A stretch of DNA of 64,000 bases from an uncultured Phycisphaerales bacterium. GTDB lineage: Bacteria; Planctomycetota; Phycisphaerae; WQYP01. Of this stretch, positions 34,759 through 43,309 are shown one piece after another. A program made the position numbers and the translations under genes. Every line of letters begins with the position of its first letter. Positions within the stretch are counted from its first letter, which is position 1. The notes under the pieces were generated by a model. That model was not told the origin of the DNA, did no database searches, and was given only the letters and a program-made list of their open reading frames with translations. The stretch is taken from NCBI GenBank assembly GCA_903845195.1, contig CAIMWO010000040.1, forward strand, positions 1 through 64,000, written 5' to 3'.

Positions 34759-36114
34759 ATGACGAACGTAAACATGACGAGCGAAAACGCTAACCGCGCG
34801 TCAGATCCGCGACGCTCACCTGATCCCGCCGGCCAGCCGCACTCCCCATCCGGCGCCTGGCATGGCCTTCCACCGGAACCCAAACTCCTCGAATGGGTCC
34901 TCCGCCATCGGTTCGCCAAAGAGCCCGAATTCCGTAACACCTCCCATGCCATTTCCTGGACCGCGGAGCTTGTCGATTTCCTCATCGCCGGCCCCAATGA
35001 CCAACACGCGCCCGAAGATGTCTTCCCGCGCCTCCGCTGGGGCGGACAATTCGTCTTCGCCAGCCATCACCGCAATGCCGTCACCGAAACCTATCGCCAA
35101 TTCGCCGACTGGCTCGGCGGCGGTGGTTGGGTCATCGAACAGACCCCCGCCACCCTCTGGAAATATCCCTTCGGTATCCGCATCCCCGGTCTCGGCCGCC
35201 CCGTTCATTACTTCGTCGCCCGCAAAGTCATGCTCGTCCGCCCCGGCGAATCCAGCGAACGCTTCACCTATAACGTTCATCTCCTCCGCAACGCGGACAT
35301 CGGCCAATACGTGGTTTGTAAACAGGTCCCCACCACCGAACGTGTGTTAGCACGCCTCAAGGAAAAATTCCCCGAGGCCGATCCCGAAACTCTCCGCCGC
35401 CGTGCCCGCAAATTCACCGAAAAAATCTTCCCCGTCTTCCTCACCCGGGAAACCGCCATCCTCAAACTGCTGCAGCGCGATCTTCCCCCCCAGTTCCGCG
35501 AAAAAGTCCCCCGCGTCCTCCATGCCGAACAGGATGCCCAGGGCTACGTCCGTACGCTGCATCTCAACTGGCTCCGCAACGGCGGCAAACCCATCACGCA
35601 GCTCGAATTCGCCCGCCAGTCCGCCGAACTCCTCGCCGCCCTCCACGATGACGCCAAGGTCATCCACCTCGACCTGCGCCTCGACAATTTCGTCCTCACC
35701 GAAAGCGGAGTAGGCTTCGTCGATTTCGGTTCCGCCGTCCGCGTCGGCGAAAACTTCCCCGAAGCCTCGCTCCTCTCCACCCTCTTCGAAGAAATGATGC
35801 GCACCAGCCAGATCCAACGCATGCTCGGGAAAATGACCGAGGGCGGCATGGTCACTTCCGAGGAAATCCGCAACAGCTACCAGCGCATCGACAAGGCCGT
35901 CGATTTCTTCTACCTCGCCATCCAAATCAACGCCCCCCATTCCAACCCCGACTTCAAGGGCCTCATCAAGTTCAACCCCGACAGCCCCGAAGCCGCCGAA
36001 CTCGCCAAACTCACTGAACAGATCCTCCGTCCCGAAGACCCCAGCACTCCCGCATTCAAATCCGCCTGCGACATCCTCGCCGGCATCCGCGCCATCGAAA
36101 AAAAACTCTCCTAG
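34759..36114 (+). CDS. WaaP/lipopolysaccharide kinase-like protein
   Basis: The C-terminal half has a protein-kinase-like catalytic core: HLDLRLDNFVL fits the HxDxxxxN catalytic loop and FVDFGSAV fits the metal-binding DFG motif. VVCKQVP could hold the ATP-binding lysine. This pattern resembles the WaaP/RIO-type kinases that phosphorylate lipopolysaccharide core sugars. The N-terminal 60 residues are hydrophilic. The ORF opens at 34696, but ATG 34759 is the first likely start. Substrate unknown; it is not next to known LPS genes. Confidence 0.72.
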   Translation: MTNVNMTSENANRASDPRRSPDPAGQPHSPSGAWHGLPPEPKLLEWVLRHRFAKEPEFRNTSHAISWTAELVDFLIAGPNDQHAPEDVFPRLRWGGQFVFASHHRNAVTETYRQFADWLGGGGWVIEQTPATLWKYPFGIRIPGLGRPVHYFVARKVMLVRPGESSERFTYNVHLLRNADIGQYVVCKQVPTTERVLARLKEKFPEADPETLRRRARKFTEKIFPVFLTRETAILKLLQRDLPPQFREKVPRVLHAEQDAQGYVRTLHLNWLRNGGKPITQLEFARQSAELLAALHDDAKVIHLDLRLDNFVLTESGVGFVDFGSAVRVGENFPEASLLSTLFEEMMRTSQIQRMLGKMTEGGMVTSEEIRNSYQRIDKAVDFFYLAIQINAPHSNPDFKGLIKFNPDSPEAAELAKLTEQILRPEDPSTPAFKSACDILAGIRAIEKKLS

Positions 36115-36175
36115 CCTTGCGTGGAAACGCAAGGCCTCCCGCGCTCCCCCCGTCGGGCCGTTCCTTGCGCAAGGA
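36115..36175. repeat. Double CCTTGCG dyad element
   Basis: Directly after the kinase stop codon comes CCTTGCGT-ggaa-ACGCAAGG (8-bp stem). A 14-bp perfect palindrome, TCCTTGCGCAAGGA, follows at 36162-36175. Both share the word CCTTGCG. The first hairpin could end transcription, although it lacks a T-run. The arrangement looks like a dispersed intergenic element. Confidence 0.6.
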
Positions 36176-36245
36176 TCGTCATGCAAATGCTGTGAGGTCT
36201 TTCACCACAGAGCCACACACCCGTGTTCATTAGAGCGCTTCGCCG

Positions 36246-36251
36246 TATACT
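36246..36251 (+). promoter_or_regulatory. -10 element TATACT, 6 nt before rdgB ATG
   Basis: TATACT is followed by TCTCCC and the rdgB start codon. There is no Shine-Dalgarno. The predicted mRNA is leaderless. Confidence 0.55.
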
Positions 36252-36257
36252 TCTCCC

Positions 36258-36923
36258 ATGAATCTTCTCATCGCCACAACCAATCCCGGCAAAGTCCTCG
36301 AGATCCAGCATGAACTCGATCTCGCCGGCCTGCACGATTCCTTCCGCATCCTCTCGCTCAAAGATTTCCCGCCCTTCCCCGACTGCGTCGAAGACCGCCC
36401 CACCTTCATCGGCAACGCCACCAAGAAAGCCCGCCACTTCGCACACCTCGCACAGGCCCTCACCCTCGCCGACGATTCCGGTCTCTGCATCGATGCCCTT
36501 TCCGGCCGCCCCGGCGTCCTCTCCGCACGCTATGCCGGCGCCAATGGAGGGGGCGGGAGTGGGGGGGGAGACCGTCACGCCATCGACGCCGCCAACAACG
36601 CCAAGGTCCTGGCCGAACTCGAACCCATCCCCGACGACCAGCGCCAGGCCCAGTTCGTCTGCGCCCTGGCCCTGGCCACGCCCAGTGGAGGAGGCGTCGA
36701 TCTGGCCGTCATGGTCGATGAAGTCCCCGGCGTCATGCTCCGCGCCCCTCGCGGCGCCAACGGCTTCGGCTACGACCCCCTCTTCTTCTTCCCCCAGTTC
36801 AACAAAACCACCGCCGAACTCGACATGGCCACGAAATCCCAAATCTCCCACCGCGGCAAAGCCCTCCGCCGCATGCTCGCCTGGCTCAAAGAAAATCACT
36901 CCCGACTCCCGGCCTTGAAATAA
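36258..36923 (+). CDS. rdgB: XTP/dITP pyrophosphatase (HAM1/RdgB)
   Basis: RdgB hydrolyses non-canonical purine triphosphates such as dITP and XTP, keeping them out of DNA. The 221-residue protein has the signature start LIATTNPGKVLEIQ, FIGNATKKARH, LADDSGLCIDALSGRPGVLSARYAG, GFGYDPLFF and SHRGKALRRM. After YAGAN a glycine-rich insert, GGGGSGGGDRHAIDA, is encoded by G-rich DNA including a run of eight G. The insert sits in a loop where family members vary, so activity is likely kept. Translation is probably leaderless. Confidence 0.94.
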   Translation: MNLLIATTNPGKVLEIQHELDLAGLHDSFRILSLKDFPPFPDCVEDRPTFIGNATKKARHFAHLAQALTLADDSGLCIDALSGRPGVLSARYAGANGGGGSGGGDRHAIDAANNAKVLAELEPIPDDQRQAQFVCALALATPSGGGVDLAVMVDEVPGVMLRAPRGANGFGYDPLFFFPQFNKTTAELDMATKSQISHRGKALRRMLAWLKENHSRLPALK

Positions 36924-36994
36924 CCACGACGACACGACGGCCACGACGGGATACACTAATGCCTGAATTGTACTGGCGTCGCGTCGTCGTGGTT
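36922..36994. repeat. AACCACGACGACACGACG inverted repeat
   Basis: Eighteen-base arms (36922-36939 and 36977-36994) pair with one mismatch around a 37-nt loop. The arms are periodic (CACGACGA units). The element fills the gap between rdgB and the next gene on the same strand. Confidence 0.75.
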
Positions 36995-37001
36995 GAGAAA
37001 C

Positions 37002-37583
37002 ATGTTCAAACTGATCAGAGAAACCCCCTGGATCAAGGAATGGCAAACCCCTTGGGGCACGTACATCGATTCCAAGCTCCGCTGGCTCGCCATCGAGCCC
37101 AGTGCCGACACGTTCCTCGCCGCCTGGCGCGCCGCATCAGAACCCGAAAAATTCGACCTTGAAGCCGCCTTCGAGTTCTATCCCTACGAACTCGAAGAGG
37201 ATATCCAGCACATCCTCGAAACCATCGCCCGCGAAGATCAACCCCGCGCTCAGCGCATGGCCCAAAAACTCTTCCGCGCCGATTCCGTACTCTCCCCCGA
37301 TCAGCAGCGCTTCCTCGACGCCCTCGGCCAATACCTCCAGGACACCTCCGCCCCCATGCGCCTCGTCGGCGAGAACAAATGGTTCGCCGCCTACGCCAAC
37401 GAGTCGGGCTTCCACATCGACACCCGCATCACTTCCCCCTTCGACATGCCCACCGACGAAGAACTCCAGCAGCACGCCGACGCCAGCCTCTCCCTCGCCT
37501 ATAAACGCCTCCTTGATGTGGTGATCGCCAACAAGTATCTCCTCGAACCCCGCCCCGGCGAGCAACCCTTCCCATCGCTGTAG
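37002..37583 (+). CDS. Hypothetical cytoplasmic protein
   Basis: The 193-residue product is acidic and helical with no transmembrane segment (FDLEAAFEFYPYELEEDIQHI, RFLDALGQYLQD). I recognise no domain. The start is either TTG 36993 or ATG 37002; ATG is preferred. The start lies just after the right arm of the CACGACG inverted repeat, so the repeat is part of its leader if it is co-transcribed with rdgB. Confidence 0.65.
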   Translation: MFKLIRETPWIKEWQTPWGTYIDSKLRWLAIEPSADTFLAAWRAASEPEKFDLEAAFEFYPYELEEDIQHILETIAREDQPRAQRMAQKLFRADSVLSPDQQRFLDALGQYLQDTSAPMRLVGENKWFAAYANESGFHIDTRITSPFDMPTDEELQQHADASLSLAYKRLLDVVIANKYLLEPRPGEQPFPSL

Positions 37584-37666
37584 AAACGGCTGCCCGATTG
37601 AATGCTAAAATGGAACTTCCAGGCCGAAGATATCGACCCAGAAGTTCCATGGTTTAAACACACTTA

Positions 37667-39286
37667 TTAACGCCCGGGCGAGCCGCGCATTGTGGGTATT
37701 CCGGATGCCGCACGCACCGGCGCGGGTTGTACGGCTGGTGCCGCGGGCGCTGCGACCGGCGCCGCCGCGGCCGGAGCCACATGTACCGGCGCTGAAGGAG
37801 CAGTCGCCTGCGGCGGAGCAACGCGAATAGGTGGCTGCGTCATCATCGGCCGCTGCATTTCCGCCGCTCGCGGTTGAATGGCTGGTACCGGTGCCGTCTG
37901 AATGGACTGCGGCGCCACGGGCGCTGCGGGCTGAACCCGTGGTGCCGGTGCTGCCTGATGATTCACCGGCCGCGGCGCTTCAATGGCCCGCGGTGTAACT
38001 GTCGGAACCACCGCGGGTGTCGGCAAAGCACGATCGCGCCGTTCCATATTCGGTAATTGACGAACCGCTTGCGGCCCATTCGGCTGAATCGTCGTGGTCG
38101 GCGCTGCCTGATGAATCACGGGCCGCGGTGCTTCAACCGTACGCGGTTTAATTGTCGGAGCCGCCGCGGGTGCCGGCAAAGCACGATCGCGCCGCTCCAT
38201 ATTCGGCAACGGACGAACTGCTTGCGACCCACTCGGCTGAACCGTCGCAGTCGGCGCTGCTGGACGAATCATCGGTGGCAGCGTACGCCCCTGCGTCGCC
38301 TGCCCGAAACGCGTCTCCGGCATCGGCCGCACCTGATGCGCGGTCGGCAACATCGGAATCGGCTTCGCCACGTTGTGTGTCCAGGGGCGTCCCGTGTTGG
38401 CTGTTGCCCGGTTCGTATTCCCATGGATCACGGTGTTATTGATCGTGGTGCGCGTCACCTGCACGCCGCCGTTACCGCGAATATCCCGTCCTGCACTCGT
38501 GCGAACGTCGCGGTCATGATCGTGCCGCCAATTCGCGCCAACGCTCACATACCGATGGCCCCAGTCGCAATCGTTATTCAGCCATCCGCCGATCTGCAAC
38601 CCGATGCCGAAGAAGATGGGCGCCGGCCGCTCATACACCGGACGCTCCACATACACGATCTGCGGATCGTACACCGGCACATAAATCACGTCCGGACGCG
38701 CCGGCTCAATGCACACCGCACCGTTGTCCGCAAACACCTCTTGCTGTGCCGTCGTCTGCAATGTCCCCGCCGCCTGCGCCTGCAACCGCAGCCGCTGAAC
38801 CGACGCCATCACATCTTCCTGCTGATTCACAAATGCCGCGCCCAGCGCCTGCGTCCATTCCAGGTGATCGTTCATGTTCTGCAGCACCGTCGGATAATGC
38901 ACCAGCGCCTTGATCGACGAATCCCAGCTCTGCACATCGATCGCCTGTTCGCTCGGCTGCGGATTGGCCGCCAGCCAGCGCTGGGCCAGCACGATCTCCG
39001 TCGGATACGTCGCCGCCGGCAGCACCTGCGCCAGCAGCGGATCCGGATACAACGCGATCGGCGCGACCAGCTGATCGATCTGCGCATCGGTCAATCTTTC
39101 CGCCACCGGTGGCGCGTACGTCACCTGCGGCTGGGTGTAAGTCGTATAGTTCGTCGGATAGTTCGCCGAAGGATACGCCGGGGTGTATTCACCCGCATAC
39201 GTCTGGGCGCACGCCGCCTGAAGCAAACCGCTCACGACCAATCCGCCACCCAGAAGCATCATCCGCATACTCAAGTTCGTTCTCAT
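37667..39286 (-). CDS. DUF3300 exported protein with Pro-rich repeats (second DUF3300 gene)
   Basis: The 539-residue protein has a signal peptide (MMLLGGGLVVSGLLQAACA; the Cys may be a lipobox). The DUF3300 domain at about 60-250 contains LTDAQIDQLVAPIALYPDPLLAQVLPAATYP, WTQALGAAFVNQQEDVMASVQRLR and YVPVYDPQIVYVE. The C-terminal 250 residues are Pro/Ala-rich, with two near copies of a unit of about 50 residues starting AVRxLPNMERRDRALP. ATG 39286 follows a purine-rich GGAAAGGGCAGG. It is the last gene of a DUF3300-DUF2950-DUF3300 cassette. The family has no established function. Confidence 0.9.
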   Translation of the reverse strand: MRTNLSMRMMLLGGGLVVSGLLQAACAQTYAGEYTPAYPSANYPTNYTTYTQPQVTYAPPVAERLTDAQIDQLVAPIALYPDPLLAQVLPAATYPTEIVLAQRWLAANPQPSEQAIDVQSWDSSIKALVHYPTVLQNMNDHLEWTQALGAAFVNQQEDVMASVQRLRLQAQAAGTLQTTAQQEVFADNGAVCIEPARPDVIYVPVYDPQIVYVERPVYERPAPIFFGIGLQIGGWLNNDCDWGHRYVSVGANWRHDHDRDVRTSAGRDIRGNGGVQVTRTTINNTVIHGNTNRATANTGRPWTHNVAKPIPMLPTAHQVRPMPETRFGQATQGRTLPPMIRPAAPTATVQPSGSQAVRPLPNMERRDRALPAPAAAPTIKPRTVEAPRPVIHQAAPTTTIQPNGPQAVRQLPNMERRDRALPTPAVVPTVTPRAIEAPRPVNHQAAPAPRVQPAAPVAPQSIQTAPVPAIQPRAAEMQRPMMTQPPIRVAPPQATAPSAPVHVAPAAAAPVAAPAAPAVQPAPVRAASGIPTMRGSPGR

Positions 39287-39523
39287 GGCCTGCCCTTTCC
39301 TGATTCTGTCCCGAACACCCGTAAAGCTCTCATCAACCTCTTGAATGACACCCACAATCACACACGGTTTGTTAGTTATCACTCCGAAATAGTCAGCGCT
39401 ACGGAACTAATAAACCCGCGACGGATTCGCAATAACGCGGTCCGACGGGGTTATTTATACATAATAATGAATTAGCTGCAGGTAATGATGTACCCGCCGC
39501 GAGAAACGCCGCCCCCATTCCTC

Positions 39524-39545
39524 GTTCATCGCTCAACGTTCATCG
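39524..39545. repeat. GTTCATCG word repeat
   Basis: Two GTTCATCG copies flank CTCAAC in the 270-bp gap between the DUF2950 stop and the second DUF3300 start. The rest of the gap, about 39360-39480, is AT-rich and may hold a promoter for the second DUF3300 gene. Confidence 0.5.
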
Positions 39546-39558
39546 TCTTCCCAGCCCC

Positions 39559-40509
39559 TCACTCCTTCACCAACGTCCAGCTCGCATCCGGGTTGTACTC
39601 CGTGATCTTCTTCGCCGCATCGCTCGTCTCCTGCCCCAGGTCTTTCTGATAGATCTTCCCCTGGTGATTCACGATGAACGTCATCACCCCCGAATTGCCG
39701 TATTGTGCCGGCCACGCCACCAGGGCGAATCCCGCGATCATGTTCCCATTGATCACGTAGTCATACTTGCCGCCTGGCGCCGCCGCTCCCTGCTTCTTCA
39801 GAATATGATAGTAGTACCCGTGGAACGGCTGCCGCCCGCTGCCCTTCTTGAACGTATATCCTTCCTGCGACGCCTGCGCCATCATCGGCCCGAACGGGCT
39901 CTGCTGCTCCCCCGGCTTCGTTTCCCAATACAATCCGTCCTGAGCCCCCGGCGTGCTCAGAAAATGTTGCGCATACTTCAGCACGCCCGATCCGTCGCGC
40001 TCCACGCTGGCATACTCCCGCTGCGCCTGCAGATACACTTTGCATTCGTTGATCACCGCCAGCTCATCGTGCCCGATCCGCCGCGTCAGAATTTCCTGCT
40101 TCCCCGCCGCCGTGTCGAAGTACCATTTCCCGGCGGCATTCTTCACCACGGGAATCGGAAACGGCCAATCCTTCACGCCGATATGCAAAATGCTCGTGCT
40201 ATCGTCTTTCTTCTCCAGGCGATTCTGCTCCGTGGCAATCCGCCCCAGCGCCTCGAATCCCCGCGCATCCTCCACCTTGTCCCCCGAGAGCAACTGCTTC
40301 GACACCGGGCCCAGAATCTTGTCCACCTGCCCATGATCCTGCGCCTTGGCGGCCGCCAGCAACGCCTCTACCGCCGCTCCATCGGAATCAAATACCGTTT
40401 GCTCATCCCACGGCTGACCGCCTACCTGCACGGCCGCCGTCTGCGTCCCAACGCAACCCGCCAGCGCCACGAGCAAAACGATTCCCACGCCTCGCCAGAC
40501 ATTCTTCAT
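39559..40509 (-). CDS. DUF2950 lipoprotein
   Basis: The 316-residue protein has a signal ending in VALAGCVG, a good lipobox for lipid attachment. The DUF2950 domain contains GRIATEQNRLEKKDD, WPFPIPVVKNAAGKWYFDTAAGKQEILTRRIG, NECKVYLQAQREYA, GYYYHILKKQG and the C-terminal YNPDASW. ATG 40509 puts the lipobox at the usual distance; ATG 40530 and 40578 are alternatives. It lies between two DUF3300 genes on the same strand. As I recall, the two families often co-occur in other bacteria, but no function is known. Confidence 0.9.
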   Translation of the reverse strand: MKNVWRGVGIVLLVALAGCVGTQTAAVQVGGQPWDEQTVFDSDGAAVEALLAAAKAQDHGQVDKILGPVSKQLLSGDKVEDARGFEALGRIATEQNRLEKKDDSTSILHIGVKDWPFPIPVVKNAAGKWYFDTAAGKQEILTRRIGHDELAVINECKVYLQAQREYASVERDGSGVLKYAQHFLSTPGAQDGLYWETKPGEQQSPFGPMMAQASQEGYTFKKGSGRQPFHGYYYHILKKQGAAAPGGKYDYVINGNMIAGFALVAWPAQYGNSGVMTFIVNHQGKIYQKDLGQETSDAAKKITEYNPDASWTLVKE

Positions 40510-40584
40510 ATTCGCAACTCGCTTTCCCATAGCCATAGCATTCTGTCTTCGTGTTTTCGTGATGAACATTCCTGCCATTCCGAC

Positions 40585-41790
40585 TCAGTGTCCGTGCCTG
40601 TCGCGGTCAGGATGGCCCATCTTCTGCGGACCATTTTGCGGAACGACCTGCGCCGGCACTGGCGGCGGCGCGTGCGGTGGTTCATGCGGCGACTCATGAA
40701 CATTCGGTCGGCTCGCCCGGCCGCGTTCCACCTCATGCTGCACATCCGCGCGGTTCTCATACCCGCCGAAAACATGCAGCTCCGGCGTATTCGCCTGCAC
40801 CGAACCCGTGACCTGCCCCCCGTGTACCTGCACCGTCACGCCCGTCTGTGCCGGCCAGCCGCGCCGGTCGTCGTCGCGCCGGATCATCGTCGCCGGCAGC
40901 CGTGGCGTAGCCTTCACGGGATCGTGCGCCCACGGCCTCACGACCACGCGCTCCACATGCACGTCTCGCGCGCGTTCCCGCTCCCGTACATCCCGCTCAA
41001 AAACAATTCGATTCCCCTCGTAGCGCCAGTCGCGATGCCACCCGCCGCCCACAGCCACCCAATGATCGTGCCAGTCAATATCATTGTTCAGCCATACGCC
41101 GATCGCAAAACCGCTCCCAAACGAAATGAATGATGCCACCGCCACCCGCGGATGCCCGATCCACGGCCGCTGCACAAATATCACCTGCGGATCGTACACC
41201 GGCACGTACAGCACCAGCGGATTCACCGGCACAATGCGAATGCCATCATCCGCTGCCAGCACCTCCTGCTGCTGCGTGTTCAGCAGCGCCCCAGAGGCCT
41301 GCGCCTGCACGCGCAGCCGCTGAATCGACGCCATCACGTCCGCCTGCTGATTCACAAATGCCGCCCCCAGCGTCTGCGTCCATTCCAGGTTGTCGCTCAT
41401 CGTCTGCAGCACCGAGGGGTAATGCGCCAAGGCCATCACCGATGGGTCCCAGTTCTGCCGTGCAAAATCCGCGTCCGTCGCCTGCGGATACGCCCGCACG
41501 AAACGCGCCGCCGTCACGACCTCCAGCGGATAAGTCGCTGCCGGAAGAATCTGCGCCAGCAGCGGGTCCGGATAGAGCGCGATCGACATCATCAACTGAT
41601 CGATTTGTTCATCCATCAGCCGATCCGCCACCGCCGTCTGCGCCACCACCGGCGGCGAAGAGTACACTGGCGCACTGCCGTACGGAACATAGGTCTGCGC
41701 CGCCGCGCTCTGCGCACACGCACCTGCAGCCGCCAACACCATCGCCGCCGAAATACCGCGGCCCAATGCCACCCTGCTGATCGCTGACAT
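40585..41790 (-). CDS. DUF3300 exported protein (first DUF3300 gene)
   Basis: The 401-residue protein has a signal peptide (MVLAAAGACAQSAAA). The DUF3300 domain has DEQIDQLMMSIALYPDPLLAQILPAATYP, TLGAAFVNQQADVMASIQRLR, YVPVYDPQVIFVQRPW and WLNNDIDWHDHW. The tail is rich in His, Pro, Arg and Asp. AGGAGA precedes the ATG. It heads the three-gene cassette and is clearly homologous to the second DUF3300 gene in the domain but not in the tail. Confidence 0.92.
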   Translation of the reverse strand: MSAISRVALGRGISAAMVLAAAGACAQSAAAQTYVPYGSAPVYSSPPVVAQTAVADRLMDEQIDQLMMSIALYPDPLLAQILPAATYPLEVVTAARFVRAYPQATDADFARQNWDPSVMALAHYPSVLQTMSDNLEWTQTLGAAFVNQQADVMASIQRLRVQAQASGALLNTQQQEVLAADDGIRIVPVNPLVLYVPVYDPQVIFVQRPWIGHPRVAVASFISFGSGFAIGVWLNNDIDWHDHWVAVGGGWHRDWRYEGNRIVFERDVRERERARDVHVERVVVRPWAHDPVKATPRLPATMIRRDDDRRGWPAQTGVTVQVHGGQVTGSVQANTPELHVFGGYENRADVQHEVERGRASRPNVHESPHEPPHAPPPVPAQVVPQNGPQKMGHPDRDRHGH

Positions 41791-41961
41791 TCGTTCTCCT
41801 CTTCGCCAGATGCTCGCCGCGGATCTTTCGCGGCCTAATTACCCGACACCTCAACCGCCCCTTGGTGAGTTCACCCATCCCATGATCATATACCTGTCAA
41901 CGCGTCAAACCCCGCCAAGTTCCGCGATTCCCCCTTCCTCCTCCTCCCGCAAAAACACAGA

Positions 41962-41987
41962 AACCCGCAAGATCCTTCTCGCGGGTT
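41962..41987 (-). terminator. Terminator of the fab cluster
   Basis: AACCCGCAAG pairs with CTCGCGGGTT (one mismatch in ten) around a 6-nt loop. Read on the minus strand the stem is followed by TCTGTGTTTTT, so it works as an intrinsic terminator for transcripts leaving fabF. Confidence 0.8.
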
Positions 41988-42037
41988 CCTCCTACGCACA
42001 AAAATAAAAGGACGGACTAACGGCCAGCGGCCGCTCG

Positions 42038-43291
42038 TCAGACCTTCCCCACCAGCAAACTCGTGTTATGCCCGCCGAATCCAAAGGAATTCGACATCGC
42101 ATACTTCACTTGGGCCTGCCGCGCCACCAGTGGCACGTAATCCAGATCGCACCCGTGCTCCAAGTCCGGCTCTTCCAGATTGATCGTCGGCGGCAGCACG
42201 CCGCGCGACAGCGCCAGTGCCGTAATCACCATTTCGATCCCACCCGATGCCCCCAGCGAGTGTCCCAGCGCCGACTTCGTCGAGCTGATCGCCACTTTCT
42301 TGGCCGCCGCGCCGAACACCACCTTGACCGCCCGGGTCTCGGCCGCATCGCCCAGGTCCGTCGACGTCCCGTGGGCGTTGATATATCCGACCTGTTCCGG
42401 ATTGATTCCTGCTTCTTTGATCGCTTTGGCCATCGCTGCGGCGGCACCCGCGCCATTTTCGTCCGGCGCCGTAATGTGACAGCCGTCGCCCGTCGCGCCG
42501 ACCCCCACCACTTCGCCGTAAATCTTCGCGCCGCGCGCCTTGGCGTGTTCAAATTCTTCCAGCACCACCACTCCGGCGCCTTCCGACATCACAAACCCGT
42601 CGCGGTTCTTATCCCACGGGCGGCTGGCCTTGGTCGGCGCATCGTTCCGCGTGGAAAGCGCCCGCAATGCACAGAATGCTGCCAGACCCAGCTTGGTCAT
42701 GGCCGCTTCAGAGCCGCCCGCCAGCATCACGTCCGCATCATCATATTGAATCGTTTTGTAGGCATCGATGATCGCGTTGCCCGCCGTCGCGCACGCCGTG
42801 GCCGTCGCCGAGATCGGCCCCTTCAGCCCCCATTGAATCGACAGATTGCCCGCACATGCATTGACCATCAGCTTCGGCACCGTGAACGGGCTCACCCGCC
42901 GCACGCCCTTGGCCAGCAGCACATCGTATTCCTGCTCCATCGTCTCGATGCCCCCGATCCCCGATCCGACGATCACCCCTGCCCGATCCCGGTTCACCTT
43001 CGAAAAATCAATCCCCGAATCCTGCACCGCATGCATCCCGGCGCACAACCCGTACAGCGAAAACCGATCCAGCCGCCGGATTTCCTTGGGCTCCAGCAGC
43101 TTCGTCGGGTCAAAATCGTCTGCCGTGATTTCCCCCCCGATCCGCACCGGATAATTCTCGATCCCCTGGATCCGGCTCAACGTCTTGATCCCGCTGTGGC
43201 CCTCCAGCAGGCGGTTCCAGAATGGCTCCAGGTCCTCGCCCAGTGGCGTAACCACCCCCAGGCCCGTAATGACAACGCGACGTTTGGCCAT
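42038..43291 (-). CDS. fabF: Beta-ketoacyl-ACP synthase II
   Basis: FabF elongates acyl chains by condensing acyl groups with malonyl-ACP. The 417-residue protein begins RRVVITGLGVVTPLG. It has the catalytic Cys in ATACATAGNAI, the two active-site His residues in NAHGTSTDLGD and LGHSLGASG, and the C-terminal SFGFGGHN. All three catalytic residues are present. ATG 43291 was preferred to the ORF start at 43315. It is the last gene of the fab cluster and is separated from acpP by a strong inverted repeat. Confidence 0.96.
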   Translation of the reverse strand: MAKRRVVITGLGVVTPLGEDLEPFWNRLLEGHSGIKTLSRIQGIENYPVRIGGEITADDFDPTKLLEPKEIRRLDRFSLYGLCAGMHAVQDSGIDFSKVNRDRAGVIVGSGIGGIETMEQEYDVLLAKGVRRVSPFTVPKLMVNACAGNLSIQWGLKGPISATATACATAGNAIIDAYKTIQYDDADVMLAGGSEAAMTKLGLAAFCALRALSTRNDAPTKASRPWDKNRDGFVMSEGAGVVVLEEFEHAKARGAKIYGEVVGVGATGDGCHITAPDENGAGAAAAMAKAIKEAGINPEQVGYINAHGTSTDLGDAAETRAVKVVFGAAAKKVAISSTKSALGHSLGASGGIEMVITALALSRGVLPPTINLEEPDLEHGCDLDYVPLVARQAQVKYAMSNSFGFGGHNTSLLVGKV

Positions 43292-43309
43292 GATCTTCGA
43301 AGAAGAAAA

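Noticed and set aside
38057-39475. 472-residue plus-strand ORF
   Set aside because: Arg/His/Ile-rich shadow of the second DUF3300 gene, with no family motif.
39664-41133. 489-residue plus-strand ORF
   Set aside because: Shadow spanning two real minus-strand genes (DUF2950 and DUF3300).
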